Assembly (NCBI GenBank): GCA_022072125.1
Contig: JAJVIH010000008.1
Coordinates: forward strand, 1 to 45,058
Length of the DNA stretch: 45,058 nt
From: Myxococcota bacterium
Lineage (GTDB): Bacteria; Myxococcota; JAJVIH01
Direction of reading: 5' to 3'
Below the pieces are notes generated by a model. The model saw only the letters and a list, made by a program, of their open reading frames with translations. It was not told the origin of the DNA and did no database searches. The translations under genes were made by a program, and so were the position numbers. The first letter of the stretch is position 1; each line of letters starts with the position of its first letter. Shown piece after piece: positions 42,199-45,058 of the stretch.

Positions 42199-42684
42199 AT
42201 GCATCCAGGCTTCATCGCGTGGTGGAGGACCGGCTCGTCCGCCTCCGGAGATCAATCCCAACCATCTGTTTCTTCATGCGGCGGCGTCAGGTCCGGTTGC
42301 AAAACCGGACACGGCGGCTGGTTCGCGTCCCATGGGCGGCATGGCGAGTTCGGCATCCGGCGCCCCTTGCGCTACATGGCGTGGCATCTCGATTTGACGG
42401 AAGAGCAGATATCCCGGCTCGCCGTCATTCTGGATGAATTGCGGACCGAGCGCGCCCAGGGCGATGTGGATGACCGCCGCGCCCGTTCGGCCTTCGCCGA
42501 GGTGCTGGAGGCGGCATCCTTCGACGAAGCGAAGGTCAAGGATGTCGCGCAGATCCGCGTCCGATCCGCGGAGCAGTTGAGGGACGCCGTCGTGCGGGCG
42601 CTCGGGCGCACCCATGAACTGCTGACCCCGGAACAGAGGACCAAGCTGGCCCATATGCTGCGCACGGGGTCGCTGACCATCTGA
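42199..42684 (+). CDS. Spy/CpxP-like protein (LTxxQ helical family)
   Basis: A 161-residue protein whose C-terminal 100 residues are helical with the family motif twice: HLDLTEEQISRLAVILDELRTERAQG and HELLTPEQRTKLAHML. This is the LTxxQ motif of Spy/CpxP/CnrX-type periplasmic chaperones and metal sensors. The N terminus (MHPGFIAWWRTGSSASG...SSCGGVRSGCKTGHGGWF) is not a Sec signal peptide; it has a short WW-containing start and a Cys/Gly/His-rich segment that could bind metal. AAGGAG eight bases upstream fixes the start. Either a cytoplasmic variant or one anchored by its N terminus; the difference cannot be settled here. It is followed by its own terminator. Confidence 0.7.
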   Translation: MHPGFIAWWRTGSSASGDQSQPSVSSCGGVRSGCKTGHGGWFASHGRHGEFGIRRPLRYMAWHLDLTEEQISRLAVILDELRTERAQGDVDDRRARSAFAEVLEAASFDEAKVKDVAQIRVRSAEQLRDAVVRALGRTHELLTPEQRTKLAHMLRTGSLTI

Positions 42685-42708
42685 GGGAAGGTCCGGTTCC
42701 ACCCCCGG

Positions 42709-42738
42709 CCCCAGCCGCCCTGTGGGCGGCTGGGGTTT
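42709..42738 (+). terminator. Terminator of the Spy-like gene
   Basis: A perfect 12-bp stem (42709-42720 with 42724-42735) with a 3-base loop is followed by TTTAGGTTT. It begins 24 bases past the stop codon. Confidence 0.85.
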
Positions 42739-42903
42739 AGGTTTGGACTTCCCGGTTCCGCCCATGATCGCCATGGCTCCGCCGCGAAAAACGTGGAGCC
42801 CGGATCCGCTTCTGGCCCAAAGTTCATCGCCATGTTACAGGATCAACGCACAATCCAAACATGGGCGGGCCAGATTACCGGCCTACTGTTCTGGGAGCGG
42901 ATG

Positions 42904-44418
42904 ATGGCGTTCAAATCAAATCAATGGGGCGCTCTGCTATTTGCGGCGGCCCTGGTTAGCGGGCTTGGATGCTCCTCCTGCTCCAGTTCCAGGGAGAATG
43001 CGGACAACGGCCAGAAGCTGCCCACCCGCATGGATGATCCCAACGGCGCGGCGGGCGGCAATGGCGTTGGCGGCGGCTCCCCGGCGGATGACATATCTGG
43101 AAACGGCGGAGCGAATCCCGCCACAGGAAGCGGCGGATCCAACCCCGCGGCGGACGCCGCGGATGCGGATGGCGCCACGGCCGCGAATCCGCCGAAAGGC
43201 TCCAGCGTGGACCCCTGTGTTGCAGTGGACCCGGGCGCCAACAAGGATTTGATCCGCTGGCCTTATATCCAGAATGTCACCCAGAACGCCCTGTCCATCG
43301 CCTTTGGAAGCAAGGCGCCGCTGGAATACCAGGGACTGACGCCGCCCAAGGGAACCATCCATGTGGGCCATGCGCCCGCGGACACCACGGATATCCCGGC
43401 TTCGGTGGAATACCTGCCGGCGGGATTCACCAACGGGTTGTGGTTTCAGCAGGGCCGGGTGACCGGCCTCAAGGCGGGAACCAGCTATTGCTACGCGGTC
43501 AGCATTGACGGCAAGGTGGCGGCGGGCGGATTCCGCATCAAGACGGCGCCCGCGGACGACGCCCAGCCCGTGCATGTGGTGGTGATTGGCGACTGGGGCA
43601 GCGGCCAGATCGAAGAGGCCAAAATCCGCGATTTGATTGCGGTGGCGCACAGGGAAAAGCCCTTCGATCTCTTCCTGACCACCGGCGACAATATTTATGG
43701 ATCGGGGACCTATGGGGAGATTCAGACCCGCGGTTTTGAGTATTACAAGGAATTGTGGACCACGATCCCGCTCTACGTCACCCACGGCAACCATGATTAC
43801 GGGACCGACCAGGCCCAGCCTTCCCTCAGGAATTATATCCTGCCGGAGAACGCGGAGCGTCCCGAACACAAGGAACGCTATTACTACCTGGAGTGGGGTC
43901 CCCTGTTCTGGCTGGGACTGGATAGCGAAGACCCTCTGGATCAGAACTTCCTCCAGCATTTGAGCCCGAAGGCGGACCGCGATCAGCAGCAGGACCGCTG
44001 GGCCAGGCGCGTGCTGGAGAAAGTCAAGGACAAATTCGTGATCGCGGCCTGGCACAAACCGGCCCATTCCACGGCGGAACGGGGCGGCCACCCGCCCGCG
44101 GCGGCGGTTTTTTCACCCGTAATGGAAAAATTCCGCGTGCCGCTGGTGCTGCAGGGCCACAACCACCTGTATGAGCGCAGCCATCCGCTGATCGGGCTCA
44201 ACATCACCACCACGAAGACGGGCGGCGTGACCTATATCGTGACCGGGGGCGGCGGGAAGAGCCTGTATGACTTTGGCCCCGAAAAGGAGATCATTCCGGT
44301 GCGGGTGAAGGCCTACCACTACATGGATGGCCTGATCACCAAATGCACGGCGTCCTTCAAGGTGATTGACATAGACGCCAGGCAGATTGACGCCTTCGAG
44401 ATCAACCGTTGTCAGTGA
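42904..44418 (+). CDS. Purple-acid-phosphatase-like metallophosphoesterase, exported
   Basis: The 504-residue protein has a signal peptide ending near SGLGC/SSC (Cys23 or Cys26), probably a lipoprotein although the lipobox is imperfect. A long Gly/Asn/Ala/Asp-rich spacer follows, then a fibronectin-like N-terminal domain (WPYIQNVTQNALSIAFGS) and a metallophosphoesterase domain: GDWGSG with Asp230, GDNIYGSG near 261-268, GNHD near 295-298, an isolated His in AAWHKPAHS, and GHNHLYER with His419/His421. These bind a two-metal centre and hydrolyse phosphate monoesters, for example to obtain phosphate outside the cell. GGGAG six bases before ATG 42904 fixes the start (42901 is the alternative). 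It stands alone on the plus strand after the Spy-like gene. Confidence 0.87.
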   Translation: MAFKSNQWGALLFAAALVSGLGCSSCSSSRENADNGQKLPTRMDDPNGAAGGNGVGGGSPADDISGNGGANPATGSGGSNPAADAADADGATAANPPKGSSVDPCVAVDPGANKDLIRWPYIQNVTQNALSIAFGSKAPLEYQGLTPPKGTIHVGHAPADTTDIPASVEYLPAGFTNGLWFQQGRVTGLKAGTSYCYAVSIDGKVAAGGFRIKTAPADDAQPVHVVVIGDWGSGQIEEAKIRDLIAVAHREKPFDLFLTTGDNIYGSGTYGEIQTRGFEYYKELWTTIPLYVTHGNHDYGTDQAQPSLRNYILPENAERPEHKERYYYLEWGPLFWLGLDSEDPLDQNFLQHLSPKADRDQQQDRWARRVLEKVKDKFVIAAWHKPAHSTAERGGHPPAAAVFSPVMEKFRVPLVLQGHNHLYERSHPLIGLNITTTKTGGVTYIVTGGGGKSLYDFGPEKEIIPVRVKAYHYMDGLITKCTASFKVIDIDARQIDAFEINRCQ

Positions 44419-44483
44419 CGGACCCTCCGCCCCCGCCAGTCAGGCCGGAATCGCGGCGCGCCGTGGAGCGGACAAAACCGGAC

Positions 44484-44795
44484 TTATCGCCCATCCCGCA
44501 CGGTGGTGTTGATGACCACGCCGTCGCGGATTTCCACCAGCGCTTCCGAAACGCCCTGGGGTGTCTGAAACAGGTAGTGCAGCAGGCGCGTCCGGTCATC
44601 GAGTTCGATGGTCTGGTGCGGCGTCCCCAGCTTGCGGATGACCTCCTGTTCGGTTTCCTTGCCCAGGCGCAGCGCCCGCGCCTCCCCGGCGTGAAATGGC
44701 GCGCCGATGGTGTTCGGGTGGCAGGCGCAGAGTCCGGCCATCAGCGCCGCCGCGGCCAGAATGGGCCGCCTCCCGCGTGATGCGGCCCTAGCCAT
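44484..44795 (-). CDS. Small BamE/SmpA-like lipoprotein
   Basis: A 103-residue lipoprotein: basic Arg-rich start, hydrophobic stretch, lipobox LCAC with Cys25, then one small domain (ALRLGKETEQEVIRKLGTPHQTIELDDRTRLLHYLFQT). The G-K/E-T-x-x-E-V-x-x-x-L-G-x-P core is that of the SmpA/OmlA/BamE fold. BamE proper stabilises the BAM complex of outer-membrane protein insertion; this may be a distant relative rather than BamE itself. GGGAGG lies five bases upstream of the ATG. The start overlaps the preceding gene end by eight bases, so the two are coupled. Confidence 0.78.
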   Translation of the reverse strand: MARAASRGRRPILAAAALMAGLCACHPNTIGAPFHAGEARALRLGKETEQEVIRKLGTPHQTIELDDRTRLLHYLFQTPQGVSEALVEIRDGVVINTTVRDGR

Positions 44796-45058
44796 TGGGC
44801 CTCCCGGTTCCGCGCTTGTTATAGCGGCGCTCCAGAAATTCCGCGGCCTGGCGGGCCAGCCGGGAGCCCAGGTTTTCCGTCAGGCGGCCGAGCAATTCAT
44901 CTTTTGACAGCGGGTCGCCGGGGCGTGTGCTGTAACATTCCCAGTGAAAGGCCCGCTGGTCGCCGGTGCAAGAGACGGTGGTCGCCGTGGATTCCAGCGC
45001 GTCGCGCAGATCCGCCGAATCCACGATCGCCGCCGTGTTGGTGTCTATGATGTCGTAG
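44788..45058 (-). CDS. Partial protein of unknown function, runs off the right edge
   Basis: Only the last 89 residues are in the window (YDIIDTNTAAIVDSADLRD ... RRYNKRGTGRPNG); the frame is open to the final base and the true start lies beyond. A GTG at 45024 is a poor start and is not used. No family is recognised; the visible part is polar, has two Cys residues and a helical end (LGSRLARQAAEFLERRYN). Its stop codon overlaps the start of the BamE-like gene, suggesting an operon in which it is an envelope-related partner. This is inference. Confidence 0.6.
   Translation of the reverse strand, partial: YDIIDTNTAAIVDSADLRDALESTATTVSCTGDQRAFHWECYSTRPGDPLSKDELLGRLTENLGSRLARQAAEFLERRYNKRGTGRPNG

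Noticed and set aside
1-45058. CRISPR arrays, insertion sequences, integrases or phage genes
   Set aside because: No regularly spaced direct repeats, no transposase motifs and no terminal repeats were seen; gene content is typical chromosomal.

Overview
The window is GC-rich chromosomal DNA with tight, mostly operonic genes. It suggests a Gram-negative, diderm bacterium of the deltaproteobacterial or myxobacterial sort. The supporting evidence is a FadL-type and an OprP-type outer-membrane channel, many lipoproteins with an Asp/Gly/Ser/Ala-rich spacer after the lipobox cysteine, a type IV pilus assembly cluster preceded by a sigma-54 type promoter, and housekeeping genes of proteobacterial architecture (rpsO-pnp, pdxJ, type I glnA). 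The exact phylum cannot be fixed from the sequence alone. No CRISPR array, insertion sequence, phage gene or integrase was seen.

Layout. 1-10.5 kb (minus strand): glutamine synthetase glnA behind a tRNA-Gln(CUG), a large B12-binding-type radical SAM protein with a long unassigned C-terminal half, a SWIM-zinc-finger SNF2 ATPase, and a HEAT-like-repeat lipoprotein; each unit has recognisable terminators or promoters. 10.7-15.3 kb (plus): pdxJ overlapping an RluB/RsuA-type pseudouridine synthase, an SGNH-hydrolase lipoprotein, a possible 37-residue peptide gene overlapping a radical SAM/SPASM-like gene, and tRNA-Gly(GCC). 15.3-21.8 kb: cell-envelope block with a FadL-family channel followed by two lipoprotein genes (one very Cys-rich), a DUF3224 protein, an OprP-type porin and a TSP3-motif lipoprotein.

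21.9-24.7 kb is the rpsO-pnp pair with promoter, intergenic terminator, a long hairpin in the pnp leader and a final terminator. 24.8-34.2 kb is a mixed set: a UbiA prenyltransferase domain fused to a multi-pass GT-C-like half, a hemerythrin-like protein, a TMEM68/phytyl-ester-synthase-like acyltransferase, MutT overlapped with a Slt-type lytic transglycosylase, an epimerase-SCP2 fusion gene broken by an in-frame TAA, and a CaCA cation/Ca2+ exchanger. 34.6-42.1 kb is the minor-pilin operon fimT-pilV-pilW-pilX-pilY1, from sigma-54 promoter to strong terminator. 42.2-45.06 kb holds a Spy-like protein, a purple-acid-phosphatase-like exported enzyme, a BamE-like lipoprotein and the 3' part of a further gene running off the window.

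The most distinctive items are the peptide/radical-SAM overlap (a possible RiPP locus, unproven), the UbiA/GT-C fusion, the ~380-residue extension of the B12-type radical SAM protein, and the stop-interrupted epimerase-SCP2 gene.
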